Positions 14,033 to 23,604 are shown, numbered from the stretch's first letter. The stretch: 49,025 nt of DNA from Chloroflexota bacterium (GCA_030550625.1 JAUQOZ010000111.1:1-49025), one strand, 5' to 3'. Notes: generated by a model from the letters alone, not told the origin. Made by a program: numbers and translations.

Positions 14033-16975
14033 ATGCCCGAGCCAGCCCACATCTTGGTGGTCGAAGACGATCCTGATATTCGCCGGATTTTTCAGGCGGT
14101 GCTGTCGCGCGATGGGTTTCGCGTCTCGGTGGCGGTTTCGGGTGAAGAGGCGTTAAGCTTCCTGCAATTAATCACTCCCGATCTCATCCTGCTCGATCTG
14201 GCGTTGCCGGGTGTTGATGGCGCCGAAGTGACCCGGCGGATCAAAGCCGATCGTTCCAAACCCTTCATCCCGATCATTATCGTTTCAGCCCACGCTGATC
14301 TCAACACGAGCGTCAGCAACCTCGACGCTGGCGCCGATGATGTGCTGGTCAAGCCGGTTGATTTCAACCTCTTGCTGGCGCGGGTGCGGGCGCTCTTGCG
14401 GTTGCAACGGGCGCAGCGCAGTTTGCAGCAAGAGCAGCGCAAAACCGAGCTGCTCTTGCATCTCTCGCGTGATCTCGGCTCGAGCATAGATCTCGATGTG
14501 TTGTTGACCGGCTTTCTCAACCACCTCGCCGATGCGGTGGGTGCGATTCGGGCCAGCATTATTCTGACCGGTTTTGTCGAAGAGAAGGTGCTCCTCTATT
14601 CCAGCAGCCGCCATCCGGCGACCGCCGAATTGCAAGATATCTTGCGGTATGGAGTGGCTGGGTTGGCGCTGCGCGAGCGAGGCCCGATCTTGATCACTGA
14701 TACCCGGCTCGATTCACGCTGGCTGGTGACTTCTGATCTGCACAATGATGTGCGATCGGTGGCAGCAATGCCAATTATCCGCGATAACCGCGCGTGGGGT
14801 GTGATTACGCTCGTGCATCATACGCCGGGATATTTCACAGCAGAACATCTGGAATTGTTGGCCTCGGTTGCAGCGCAGAGTGCAGTGGCATTGGAAAGTG
14901 CCCGCCTCTACCGGCTCAGCGAACAACAAAAAGAGTTGCTGGCGCGGCGCGCGGAGGAATTGCGCCGGATTAACGATATTAACCGGCTGTTGTCAGAATT
15001 GATGCAGATGGATCAACTGGGCCGGCTGTTGGTACAGATGATCCATTTCCAGTTTGGCTACCCGCTGGTCGCACTTGTTATTCGCCAGCATGATCGCCTT
15101 GTAGTGCAGGCGGTTGCCGGCGTATACCGGTCAGATGCTCACCCTATTTCGTTTAGGATCGATCAAGGGATCAGCGGGTGGGTATGCCGCCACCGCGAGC
15201 CATTGCGGATTGATGATTTGGCCCAAGACGTGCGGTTTGTACCGGTGCTGCCTGACGAAGATCACATGCGCTCGGCGCTCAGCGTGCCGGTGTTGTTGCC
15301 GCGTGAAGTGTTAGGCACGATTGAGGTGCGCAGTCCGCATCCAGCCGCTTTTAGCGCCAACGATGAAGCGATCTTGCTGGCGATTGCGAACCAACTCGCG
15401 ATTGCGATCGGCAATGCTCGCCTGTTTGAGAGTGAGCAGCGCCGGATTGATCAATTGAGTGAGATCAATCGCCTATCATTGGCATTGACGGCTCAATTTG
15501 CCGCCCCAGAGAATCTGCACCATACGATCGAGACAGTGGCGCACATCTTTCGCGTCGAGCAGGCCGCCATCTTGCTCTTTGGCCCACAACCCAGCGATAC
15601 AGTGGTCGCGTTGAGCGGGATGGCAGCGCTGCATGATGCTGATCTAGCCAAGTTTGTCCAACAACATCCATTTCTAGCTGCGCAAGTGGCCGCGTTACAG
15701 CAGCCGCAGCAGATTGAGAATCTGCCCGAACGAGCCGATTTGGCGCCATTACAGGCATTTCTGGCGAGTCGCGGCGTGCGTGACGTGTTGCTGGTGCCGC
15801 TCGTGGTCAATGGCCAAACGCAGGGCGTGCTCTGTCTTGACACGACGAAGCGCGGGCCGTTTGAAAAGACCGAATTGGAGATGGCGTCTACCGTTGCGAG
15901 TCTGATCGTGCAGATTCTTGAGAATGCCCGTCTGTATCGGGTGGTGAATGATGAGCGATCGACCCTCGATGCGGTGTTGCGCAGCGCAACCGATCCAATC
16001 GTGCTGATCGACCCTAATGCTCGCTTGCTGCTGGCGAATCCGGCGGCGCGCGAGCGCTTGCAGATTGATCCGGCGTTGCATCACGGGCAGGGGTTGGATG
16101 TCTGCCCGGCGCTACGCTCAATAGCGCCGCTCCTTGAACGCAACGCGCCGACCACAGTGGAAATTGAGCCGCAACCAAACTTGCACTATAGCGTCAGTAT
16201 TGCGCCGGTGTGCAGCAGTGACGCGAAAGAGTTGGGACGGGTGGTCGTGTTCCGCGACATTAGCGCGATCAAGCAGCTCGAAAAACAAGAGCGCGAGCGA
16301 GTGCGCAGCGTCTTTCGCCGCTATGTCTCGCCGCAAGTCGCGGAACGGCTGCTCAGCGCTGGCAGTGACTTTGGTACGCCGACCGAGCGCACAGTGGCGG
16401 TGCTCTTTGCCGATATGCGCGGTTTTACCACCTTGACTGAGCAGATTGACGCGCGGGTGTTAGTTGAGCGCATTCTCAACCGTTATTTCACCGCGATGAC
16501 CGATGCGCTCTATGCCTACGACGGCACGATTGATAAGTTCCTTGGCGATGGTTTAATTGGGGTGTTTGGCTCGCCAATCGCGCACCCTGACGATCCGCAA
16601 CGAGTGGTATTGGCTGCCGTAGCGATGCAGCAAGCCTTTGCGCGCTTGGCCAAGGTGTGGCAAGAAGAGTTGAATCTACAGATCGGGATGGGGATTGGGA
16701 TTAGCTATGGGCCGGCAGTGGTTGGCAATATTGGTTCCGAACAACGCCAAGACTATACGTTGATCGGTGATGTGGTCAACACTGCCTCACGCTTGTGCGG
16801 GATTGCGCGAGCTGGCCAGATAATCGTCTCGTCGCATCTGGTCAACGCGCTCGGCGGCCAGTCGCCGTACCCGCTGCATGAATTGGGGGCGACCCGCCTC
16901 AAAGGCAAACAGGAAGAACACCTCATTTATGAGGTGGTGATCGAGCAGCCGGCGCCGGTCGCGCAACAGGTGTAG
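14033..16975 (+). CDS. Response regulator-GAF-GAF-GAF-PAS-adenylate cyclase
   Basis: 980 residues from the ATG at 14033. The N-terminal receiver domain (about 4-120) shows VVEDDPDIRR, LILLDLALPG (the phospho-acceptor Asp) and VKPVD. Three GAF-like domains follow at about 140-300, 315-465 and 475-630, joined by helical linkers. A PAS domain lies at about 640-745, and a class III nucleotide cyclase domain at about 775-960. The cyclase has both metal aspartates (LFADMRGFT and DKFLGDGLIG) and the transition-state Asn/Arg in NTASRL. The Lys in DKFLGD and the Thr in DYTLIGD favour ATP over GTP. It should make cAMP in response to phosphorylation and ligands. No cognate kinase is adjacent. Confidence 0.88.
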   Translation: MPEPAHILVVEDDPDIRRIFQAVLSRDGFRVSVAVSGEEALSFLQLITPDLILLDLALPGVDGAEVTRRIKADRSKPFIPIIIVSAHADLNTSVSNLDAGADDVLVKPVDFNLLLARVRALLRLQRAQRSLQQEQRKTELLLHLSRDLGSSIDLDVLLTGFLNHLADAVGAIRASIILTGFVEEKVLLYSSSRHPATAELQDILRYGVAGLALRERGPILITDTRLDSRWLVTSDLHNDVRSVAAMPIIRDNRAWGVITLVHHTPGYFTAEHLELLASVAAQSAVALESARLYRLSEQQKELLARRAEELRRINDINRLLSELMQMDQLGRLLVQMIHFQFGYPLVALVIRQHDRLVVQAVAGVYRSDAHPISFRIDQGISGWVCRHREPLRIDDLAQDVRFVPVLPDEDHMRSALSVPVLLPREVLGTIEVRSPHPAAFSANDEAILLAIANQLAIAIGNARLFESEQRRIDQLSEINRLSLALTAQFAAPENLHHTIETVAHIFRVEQAAILLFGPQPSDTVVALSGMAALHDADLAKFVQQHPFLAAQVAALQQPQQIENLPERADLAPLQAFLASRGVRDVLLVPLVVNGQTQGVLCLDTTKRGPFEKTELEMASTVASLIVQILENARLYRVVNDERSTLDAVLRSATDPIVLIDPNARLLLANPAARERLQIDPALHHGQGLDVCPALRSIAPLLERNAPTTVEIEPQPNLHYSVSIAPVCSSDAKELGRVVVFRDISAIKQLEKQERERVRSVFRRYVSPQVAERLLSAGSDFGTPTERTVAVLFADMRGFTTLTEQIDARVLVERILNRYFTAMTDALYAYDGTIDKFLGDGLIGVFGSPIAHPDDPQRVVLAAVAMQQAFARLAKVWQEELNLQIGMGIGISYGPAVVGNIGSEQRQDYTLIGDVVNTASRLCGIARAGQIIVSSHLVNALGGQSPYPLHELGATRLKGKQEEHLIYEVVIEQPAPVAQQV

Positions 16976-17012
16976 CGTGGTAATGCGTTTCATGACTCAA
17001 CTGTTCCAACGT

Positions 17013-17041
17013 TTGACATTCGCTCATCAACCTTTTAAGAT
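17013..17041 (+). promoter_or_regulatory. Sigma-70 promoter for the DUF4015 lipoprotein gene
   Basis: TTGACA (17013-17018) and TAAGAT (17036-17041) have the ideal 17-nt spacer, 59 nt before the ATG at 17100. GAGGAG at about 17083-17088 is the ribosome site. Confidence 0.7.
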
Positions 17042-17099
17042 ACCCCTAACCGGTGAGAACCGGCACCCGGCCCATTCCACCTAGAGGAGTCTGGCAACC

Positions 17100-19178
17100 A
17101 TGGCGTTGTTAACGCGGCGCATTGTGCGCTTTTCGATTCTCTGCGCGCTGATAGTCGCAGTGTTGGCTGGATGTGCTGCCCAGCCTGTTGTCTTGACCGG
17201 CGTTGTGACCGATGCCTACACCGGCGCGCCCCTGTCTGGCGTAACGGTGGCGATTGGCGATCAGATGCTGACCACCGATGAGCAAGGCCGATTCCAAACC
17301 GAACGCTGGCGGCCTGAAGATACCTTGGCGCTGCAGGCCCCCGCTTACGAGCCGCTCAACCTGCCGCTCGCCGATCAACCCGGCGTGGGCCAGAGCGGTG
17401 TCTTGACCGTGACTATCACGACGGCATTGCGTCCGAATGTGCTCAGCGGCGTGGTGACTGATCTCTATACCGGCCAGCCGATCAGCGGCGCGCAAGTGCG
17501 GTTGGATGGCAATGAGGCTACGCAAGCGGTGACTGACAGTTCCGGCGCGTATACCCTTTCCGGGGTGCCGGAATCGTTTACGGTCACGGTGAGCGCGCCT
17601 GATTACGCGCCGGCGACGGAGACCATAGCGCGGGCGACGGCGCTCGATGTCAGCTTGCGCCCGAATACGCTGCGCGGCGTGGTGACGAATGTCTACACTG
17701 GCCAGCCGGTGGCCGGGGCGAAGGTGAAGCTGGGTGAACTGAGCGCAACGACTGGCGTTGATGGCAGCTATCTGTTGCGCGAGATACCTGAACGGGGTGA
17801 ACTTACTGTTGAGGCGGAAGGCTTTGCCGCAGTCACGCAGCCGTTTGCCCGGACGACTGCGCTTGATGTGGCGCTCCGGCCTGATACCCTCTTTGGCCGG
17901 TTGGTTGATGCCACGACCGGTAAGCCGGTGCCGAATGCGGCCATTATCGCAACGGAAACGCTGACCTCGACGGCAGTCGCTTTTGTGCGGATCAACGACA
18001 GTCGGGAAGGGCGATTCCGCTTACCTAACATGCCTGAACGCGGCTTTGTGCAAGTGCTGGCGCCGGGGTACGCCAAGAAGGTCATCCCGATTGAGCCGGG
18101 CAACATGCCGGAGCAGATCGAGCTAGAACCCTTCTACGTGCGTGGTATCTATATCACGGCGGCGGTAGCGTCGGTGCCGCGCTTGGTTGATCGCTTCCTC
18201 GACCTGATCGATCGCACCGAGCTGAACACGATCGTGATCGATATCAAGAGCGATCTGCGCGATGATCTCGGCATGGTTTACTACGACTCACAGGTGCCGT
18301 TGGCCCGCGAGCTGGGGTTGAGCATCCCGAAGGTGGATTTTGCTTCAATCTTGGCGAAAGCCAAAGAGCGTGGCATTTACACGATTGCCCGCGTGCAGCT
18401 CTTCTCACACGATAATGCGCTGTCGGATGCGCGGCCCGAATGGTCGATCCGGCTGCGTTCGACCGGCGAAGTCTACGCCGACTATCCGGGGCCGGGCATT
18501 CGTTACGCCTACCTCGACCCGACCAATCAGAATGTCTGGGATTACAACATTGCGTTGGCGGTGGAAGCGGCCCAGATGGGGTTTGATGAGATCAACTTTG
18601 ACTACATTCGCTTCCCGGATTGGTTTGGGCCATACACCGAGTTTAGCGAAAAGCTGCTCTTTAGCGAGCCAATCGATCCGGTAACGGATCCGGGCCGGAT
18701 GTATGAAGTGATTCTCGAGTTTATGCAGCGCGCACATTATGCGGTCAACGCTGCCGGTGCGTTTATGTCGGTCGATGTGTTTGGGCGCGTGGTCAATGGC
18801 CCTTCGCTGACGATCGCGCAAGACATGACGCGCATGGGTGAGTTTGCCGACTACGTATGCCCGATGCCGTACCCATCGTTGTGGTGGAGCGGCTTGGAGA
18901 ACATCGCGGTGCCGGTGAAATTTCCCTACGAGACACTGAAGATCGCGGTGCGTAACGGTGGACGCCAGATGACGGCGAGCTATGGCAAACAGCGGCCATG
19001 GCTGCAAGACCACACCGACCCGTGGGCGCCAGTGGTAGTCGAGTATGGTCCGGCTGAGGTACGGGCGCAGATTGATGCCACCGAAGAGCAGCCGGAAGCG
19101 GCGGCAGGATGGTTGTTGTACGACTCGGCCAATATTTACAAAGGCGCATTTAATGGCGCGGTGCGGCCCGCACCATAA
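17100..19178 (+). CDS. Lipoprotein with four carboxypeptidase-regulatory-like repeats and a DUF4015 glycosidase-like domain
   Basis: 692 residues. A lipoprotein signal with lipobox LAGC puts the lipidated cysteine at residue 25. Four related beta-sandwich repeats follow, starting near 30, 113, 191 and 263, each opening with text like GVVTDxYTGxPxSGAxV, the CarboxypepD_reg/PEGA-like fold. From about residue 345 to the end is the DUF4015 domain (putative glycoside hydrolase, TIM barrel): RGIYITAAVASVPRL, NTIVIDIKSDLRDDLG, YAYLDPTNQNVWDYN and GFDEINFDYIRFPDW. Acidic residues of the last motif are likely catalytic. It is probably anchored on the cell surface and acts on polysaccharide. Substrate unknown. 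Confidence 0.85.
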   Translation: MALLTRRIVRFSILCALIVAVLAGCAAQPVVLTGVVTDAYTGAPLSGVTVAIGDQMLTTDEQGRFQTERWRPEDTLALQAPAYEPLNLPLADQPGVGQSGVLTVTITTALRPNVLSGVVTDLYTGQPISGAQVRLDGNEATQAVTDSSGAYTLSGVPESFTVTVSAPDYAPATETIARATALDVSLRPNTLRGVVTNVYTGQPVAGAKVKLGELSATTGVDGSYLLREIPERGELTVEAEGFAAVTQPFARTTALDVALRPDTLFGRLVDATTGKPVPNAAIIATETLTSTAVAFVRINDSREGRFRLPNMPERGFVQVLAPGYAKKVIPIEPGNMPEQIELEPFYVRGIYITAAVASVPRLVDRFLDLIDRTELNTIVIDIKSDLRDDLGMVYYDSQVPLARELGLSIPKVDFASILAKAKERGIYTIARVQLFSHDNALSDARPEWSIRLRSTGEVYADYPGPGIRYAYLDPTNQNVWDYNIALAVEAAQMGFDEINFDYIRFPDWFGPYTEFSEKLLFSEPIDPVTDPGRMYEVILEFMQRAHYAVNAAGAFMSVDVFGRVVNGPSLTIAQDMTRMGEFADYVCPMPYPSLWWSGLENIAVPVKFPYETLKIAVRNGGRQMTASYGKQRPWLQDHTDPWAPVVVEYGPAEVRAQIDATEEQPEAAAGWLLYDSANIYKGAFNGAVRPAP

Positions 19179-19212
19179 ACTAACCGCTACGAAGGTGTAG
19201 GCCTTACGATTG

Positions 19213-19241
19213 GAAGAGACGGCCTCGCGGGCCGTCTCTTC
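19213..19241 (+). terminator. Perfect 12-bp terminator-like hairpin
   Basis: GAAGAGACGGCC (19213-19224) and GGCCGTCTCTTC (19230-19241) pair perfectly around TCGCG. Nearly the same stem occurs after the glycosyltransferase gene (35945-35969), so it is a reused terminator or repeat. Confidence 0.7.
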
Positions 19242-19274
19242 AGTGTGATTGTCATTCATTTTAGCGAAAAAAAG

Positions 19275-19304
19275 TGGACGAAATCGCGTCGCTACCAGTA
19301 TAAT
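19275..19304 (+). promoter_or_regulatory. Promoter before the amidase-like surface protein
   Basis: TGGACG (19275-19280) and TATAAT (19299-19304) are 18 nt apart, 86 nt before the chosen start at 19390. Confidence 0.5.
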
Positions 19305-19389
19305 TATTTGCACAAATCACATGTATGGGTGACAACAGCCTGATCTGGGCCGAGTGGCAGTGGTCGCTCTGGCAGCGGGGCACAAGGTT

Positions 19390-21786
19390 ATGATCCGACA
19401 AGTAGCGCTGAGGATGGGTCTGCTGATCGCGCTTGCAGCGATGGTAGCGGCGACGTATCCGGTGGCGGCGCGACCGAGCAGTCTAGCGGCGCAAGTATCG
19501 AGTTGGCGGTTGAGCAGTGTGCGCGATTGGCAGGCTGGTGCTATCACTGGCTTGCTGGTGACGAATAATGCCGGCGGTGAATTGCGGCTCGATGCCGAAG
19601 CGCGCGAAGGCAGCTTCATCTCGGCGCCGTTTGAAACGGCGTTTGCCACAAATGCTGCTGGCGCTATCTGGCGTGCTGAACGGGTTGAGGGCACCGAACT
19701 CCGGTTGGAGCTACGGGCGCGGGCGACGCCGCCAGCCGATGGTGACGAGGGATGGGGACCGTGGCAGCCGTTGGTGGTGGCCGATGAACCGCCCGCTGCC
19801 GATCCCGATGCGCTTACCACAGCCGTGCCGCTGGCCTTGCCGGAAGATACCCGCTATTTGCAACTGCGGGCGACGTTTACCAGCCAGATTCCACGTGCTT
19901 CGGCGGTGCTGAATGATGTGACCGTCTCGTATTTGGCGACGCAGATCACGCCGCCAATCTTTGCTGCCGGCCTGCCGCAACGCCCGATTATGTTCGGCCT
20001 GCCGGTACTGACGCCGCGCCCGTTGCAGATTGCGCGCACCGATTGGGCGGAACCGGCGGCGGCCCGGCCTGACCGGCGCGATCCGCAGGGGGTTGTGATT
20101 CACCAAGTGCCGGTTGATGTGTCGCCGGGGGCAACGCTCGCCTACCTGCGCGCCTTGCTAGTTTATCAGACCAAGGTGCTCGATTGGGACGATCTGATTT
20201 ACCATTACATTATTGATAGCGAAGGCAATCTATTTGAGGGGCGCTTGGGCGGGCCGACCTCGCTGGTACGGCGGGTAGCTGGCAGTGCGGCGGATGTGCA
20301 GATTGCCTTGCTCACCCCGGCTGATCAACCGCCAACCCCGGCGGCTCAAGCGCGTCTCGTGGCGCTGCTGGCATGGCTCACTCAGACCTACAACATTGCG
20401 CCAAACGGGCAGCAACCAGCGGCGAGTGGCGGGTTGCGCCCAACGATTGCCGGCCATTATGAGGTGTATGCTGCTGCGCCTGACCCCTATCCAGCCTTCC
20501 GTGCGCTCTTGCCTGCGTTGCGCGCGCAAGCCGATAACACTACAGTGCGCGCGCGCTGGTATTTCGCCGAGGGGAATACTGCCGGCTATAGCCAACGCCT
20601 CAGCCTGTACAATCCGGCGTCACGGCCTGCTACCGCGCGTATCACCTTCTTCCCGCCCACTGGCCAGCCGGTGGTGCGCGACGTGCAAGTGCCGGGCGGC
20701 GGTAGAGCTGATTTGAATGCGAACGAGGTTGTGCCCGGCGCGAATGCGTTGCCAGCCATCGTTGAAGCGAACGAGCCAATCTTAGCCGAGCGCTCGATGG
20801 CGCTGGTCAGTGATATTGACAGCGGGCCGGGCATCGACCGGCTCTCGCGGGTGTGGTATTTTGCCGAGGGCAGCACCACCGAGCAGACGCAGACCTACTT
20901 GATCATCTTTAACCCGCAGTCGAGCGACACCCGCGCTCAAATCACTTATATGCAGCGCGACGGGACGGTCTTTGAGCAAGAGGTGCAGATCGGGGCGCGC
21001 AACCGCTTGGTGGTCGCGGTGCATGATATTACCTTGCCCGACGGCACGCGCCCGTTGGCCGATGCTAGCTTTGGCATCCGGGTGATCGCCGGCCAACCGG
21101 TCGCCGTCGAGCGCACGATGCGGTTTGGCCCCGGCGGGAGCGGGTTGCATACCGGGCGAGGCATTGATACGCTCTCGCGACGCTGGTTGTTCGCCGAGGG
21201 TACCACTGAAGGCGGGTTTCGCACCCAGTTGGTGGTGTTGAATCCCAATAACCAACCGGCCAATGTCGAGGCCATCTTCCGCGGCCCGCAAGGGGTGGCG
21301 GCGACGCGGCGCTACGCCATTCCGCCGCGGGCGCAATTGGCCATTGACGCCAACGAAGTCGTGCCTGATCTTGGCTTTGCGACTGAAGTGGTTGCCGACC
21401 GGCCAGTCGCGGTTGAACGAGCGATGCGCTTTGCTGGTGGCGCGGTGGGGACGATTGGCGCTGGAGCGTATGCGCCGGCCTATCGGTGGGCCTTTATCGA
21501 TGGCCGCACCAGCGATGCAGCGTATTACCTTTGCCTCAGCAATGTGAGTCCGTTGACGGCAATTGTGACGGTGGAAGCGATCTTCGGTGACGGCACCAAG
21601 ACCGAGCTGAGCGTGCGGATTCCGGCGGGAGCGCGGTATACGCTAGCGATGCACGAAGCCTTCCCGAACGAAACTGCGGTAGCCGCGATCGTGCGCAGCA
21701 ACCAACCGATTGTGGCCGAGCGGTCGATCTTCCCCGGCGGCGGCGCGCGCGGCGGCAGCACAACGCTTGGCATACCGTTGCCGTGA
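19390..21786 (+). CDS. Secreted amidase_2/PGRP-like protein with four WYFAEG-type repeats
   Basis: 798 residues. A signal peptide covers about 1-28 (VALRMGLLIALAAMVAATYPVAARP is hydrophobic, ending in an A-x-A site). A beta domain lies at about 35-190. An N-acetylmuramoyl-L-alanine amidase/PGRP-like domain lies at about 225-385, with VVIHQV, WDDLIYHYIIDSEGNLFEGR and AGHYEVYAAAPDPYP. The two His plus the later Asp could form an AmpD-like zinc site. Four repeats of about 95 residues follow, opening RWYFAEGNT, VWYFAEGST, RWLFAEGTT and RWAFIDGRT, with a NPxxxxA...G pattern. The protein likely acts at the cell wall. Start choice is uncertain: ATG at 19390 with a weak AAGG, or 19414. Confidence 0.75.
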   Translation: MIRQVALRMGLLIALAAMVAATYPVAARPSSLAAQVSSWRLSSVRDWQAGAITGLLVTNNAGGELRLDAEAREGSFISAPFETAFATNAAGAIWRAERVEGTELRLELRARATPPADGDEGWGPWQPLVVADEPPAADPDALTTAVPLALPEDTRYLQLRATFTSQIPRASAVLNDVTVSYLATQITPPIFAAGLPQRPIMFGLPVLTPRPLQIARTDWAEPAAARPDRRDPQGVVIHQVPVDVSPGATLAYLRALLVYQTKVLDWDDLIYHYIIDSEGNLFEGRLGGPTSLVRRVAGSAADVQIALLTPADQPPTPAAQARLVALLAWLTQTYNIAPNGQQPAASGGLRPTIAGHYEVYAAAPDPYPAFRALLPALRAQADNTTVRARWYFAEGNTAGYSQRLSLYNPASRPATARITFFPPTGQPVVRDVQVPGGGRADLNANEVVPGANALPAIVEANEPILAERSMALVSDIDSGPGIDRLSRVWYFAEGSTTEQTQTYLIIFNPQSSDTRAQITYMQRDGTVFEQEVQIGARNRLVVAVHDITLPDGTRPLADASFGIRVIAGQPVAVERTMRFGPGGSGLHTGRGIDTLSRRWLFAEGTTEGGFRTQLVVLNPNNQPANVEAIFRGPQGVAATRRYAIPPRAQLAIDANEVVPDLGFATEVVADRPVAVERAMRFAGGAVGTIGAGAYAPAYRWAFIDGRTSDAAYYLCLSNVSPLTAIVTVEAIFGDGTKTELSVRIPAGARYTLAMHEAFPNETAVAAIVRSNQPIVAERSIFPGGGARGGSTTLGIPLP

Positions 21787-22044
21787 TCGAAAGGCGCAAA
21801 GGGGGCAGAGACGCAAAGGGTTTAAACGCAAAGACGCAAAGGACGCCAAGAGCGCGAAGTTTTTGGATCATCTCACAAGTGTGCGTGTGGCATATCTTTC
21901 AGACGTATTTGCGGTCATGTTTACACTATGAAATAGTCTCCCAGTACACTTGGGAGACCACCTCAAAAACCTTTGCGGGCTTTGCGACCTTCGCGCCTTT
22001 GCGTTTAGATACTTAGTGTCCTTTGCGTTCTCTGCGCCTCGACG
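21787..22044. repeat. Long imperfect inverted repeat of GACGCAAAGG-type units
   Basis: The left side (about 21790-21862) has repeated CGCAAAG units (AAACGCAAAGACGCAAAGGA). The right side (about 21965-22040) has their complement (CCTTTGCG, CGCCTTTGCGTTTAG, TCCTTTGCGTTCTCTGCG). The centre holds a hairpin GTCTCCCA (21936-21943) / TGGGAGAC (21951-21958). It lies between convergent genes and may terminate both. Confidence 0.65.
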
Positions 22045-22662
22045 TTAGTGTGGGTTGCGGCGGCGAAGGGCGAGGATGCCGGCGACGGCGGCGACCACCG
22101 CCGCAACCATCGTCGCACCGGGAACGATCAGCGGCGGCAACATCGCAGTCAGTTCAGCCGGCGGCTCGGTGATCACACGCACATCGTCAGGCGGCGGCGC
22201 ATTGACCATGCGGGCCAGATTATCGAGCGTCGGGAGCATCGAATTGGCGTAGCCTTTGGCCATCTTCTTGCGCAGCAACGAGAATGGGAAGAAGGTCGGC
22301 AGCGCGTAAATCAGGGCAACGCCATTTGTGACGCGGGTGCCATTAGCTTCCGGTTGGAGCGCAAACATCCAGATTTGGGCAATGCCGGGTGCGCTCGGCA
22401 GGCCAACGCGCCACGCAAAACGGTACGGCGGCTCCCAGATCACGATCCGGTTAGCAGTGACATAATGGATACCACGCATAAATTGTTGTGACTCAAACAC
22501 TGCGCCAACCTCGAGCGGTCGCCCATCGCGGATAGTCACGGCCTGCACTTCGCCGCTGCCGGCGATCTGCGGATGGCGCTCGACATCGCTGACCAGTTCC
22601 CAAATGGCCTCGACCGGAGCGTTAATCCGCCCACTTACCGAAGCGCCTGTGTAACGAATCAT
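22045..22662 (-). CDS. SRPBCC (START/Bet v1-like) protein with C-terminal membrane anchor
   Basis: 205 residues from the ATG at 22662, with AAGGAGA about 9 nt upstream. Residues 5-145 have the polyketide-cyclase/SRPBCC pattern: SGRINAPVEAIWELVSDVERH, then ESQQF, ITVWEPPYRFAWRVG-like strands, and a long C-terminal helix. A Pro-rich linker leads to a transmembrane helix at about 178-198 and a short RRRNPH tail, so the domain is tethered to the membrane. The family binds hydrophobic ligands in a cavity; no ligand can be named. Confidence 0.8.
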   Translation of the reverse strand: MIRYTGASVSGRINAPVEAIWELVSDVERHPQIAGSGEVQAVTIRDGRPLEVGAVFESQQFMRGIHYVTANRIVIWEPPYRFAWRVGLPSAPGIAQIWMFALQPEANGTRVTNGVALIYALPTFFPFSLLRKKMAKGYANSMLPTLDNLARMVNAPPPDDVRVITEPPAELTAMLPPLIVPGATMVAAVVAAVAGILALRRRNPH

Positions 22663-22741
22663 ACCTCGTCTTCTCCTTATGCCCTCTCCACTATGCTTGT
22701 AGTGTAACGCATCTCGCGCCGTTGAGCGGAATCGGCGCACC

Positions 22742-23572
22742 TTATGAGCGACGCAAACGGGCGACTAATTGAGTGTAAAACTGATTGCTTGGGCGTAGGC
22801 GCACAAAGGTGCAGACCTGCGGACTGCGGCGCACTACCACTTCGTCGCCTTCGATCAGATCAATATTCTCGCGGCCATCGACTGCCAATAACGCATGATG
22901 GCGCGAACGGAGCTGCATCGTCACCACGGCGTCCTCGTGCAATACCATTGAAGGAATGTTCGTAAGGTGAGCCGCGATTGGCACCAATACCAGCGCCTGC
23001 GAACGCGGGTCAACAATCGGGCCGCCAGCGGCGAGCGCATACGCCGTCGAGCCAGTGGCCGTCGCGACAATCACCCCATCGGCGTGGTAGGTGGTCAGCG
23101 GGCTATCATCGATCGTTACATGCACATTGACGATCCGGCTGAGATCGCTGCGCGAGATGACTACCTCGTTCAGGGCGGTATGCTGGCCGAGTTTTTGCCC
23201 GTTGCGCCAATGTTGCGCGCGCACGAGGGCGCGCTCGTCGAACCAGCCGCCGCCATTGATAATCTGTTCGCAGCCGCTATAAATCTCGTCGGGGCCGATC
23301 TCAGCCATAAAACTGAGATGACCGAGCGCGACGGGCAAGACAGGAATGTTATGGGGAAAGCAGAGCCGGGCGGCGCGCAAGACGGTGCCGTCGCCACCAA
23401 GGGCGATCATCAAGTCGCAATCGGCGACCAGTTGCGGCTGATCGCGAAACTCTTGCGAGACACCTCGAGTTGCGCTAATGCCGCGAGCGGTTAACCAATC
23501 AACCACCTCGCGCGAAAGCTGAATAGAGGCATCACTCAATGGATTGTAGAGAACCGCCACGCGCTCAAGCAT
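22742..23572 (-). CDS. nadK: NAD kinase
   Basis: 276 residues. Key motifs are LYNPLSDAS, the GGDGT signature in DLMIALGGDGTVLRAAR (about 57-73), GHLSFMAEI (about 86-94), and the conserved TGSTAYALAAGGPIVDP (about 160-176) with its NAD-binding residues. The enzyme phosphorylates NAD+ to NADP+ using ATP or polyphosphate. The ATG at 23572 is preferred over a TTG at 23578 because GGAGG lies 8 nt upstream of it. An extended -10 lies at 23605-23613. It is followed 79 nt later by the SRPBCC gene, probably in the same transcript. Confidence 0.93.
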   Translation of the reverse strand: MLERVAVLYNPLSDASIQLSREVVDWLTARGISATRGVSQEFRDQPQLVADCDLMIALGGDGTVLRAARLCFPHNIPVLPVALGHLSFMAEIGPDEIYSGCEQIINGGGWFDERALVRAQHWRNGQKLGQHTALNEVVISRSDLSRIVNVHVTIDDSPLTTYHADGVIVATATGSTAYALAAGGPIVDPRSQALVLVPIAAHLTNIPSMVLHEDAVVTMQLRSRHHALLAVDGRENIDLIEGDEVVVRRSPQVCTFVRLRPSNQFYTQLVARLRRS

Positions 23573-23604
23573 TGCCAAAACCTCCGTGTCATGCTGTTTG
23601 CATC

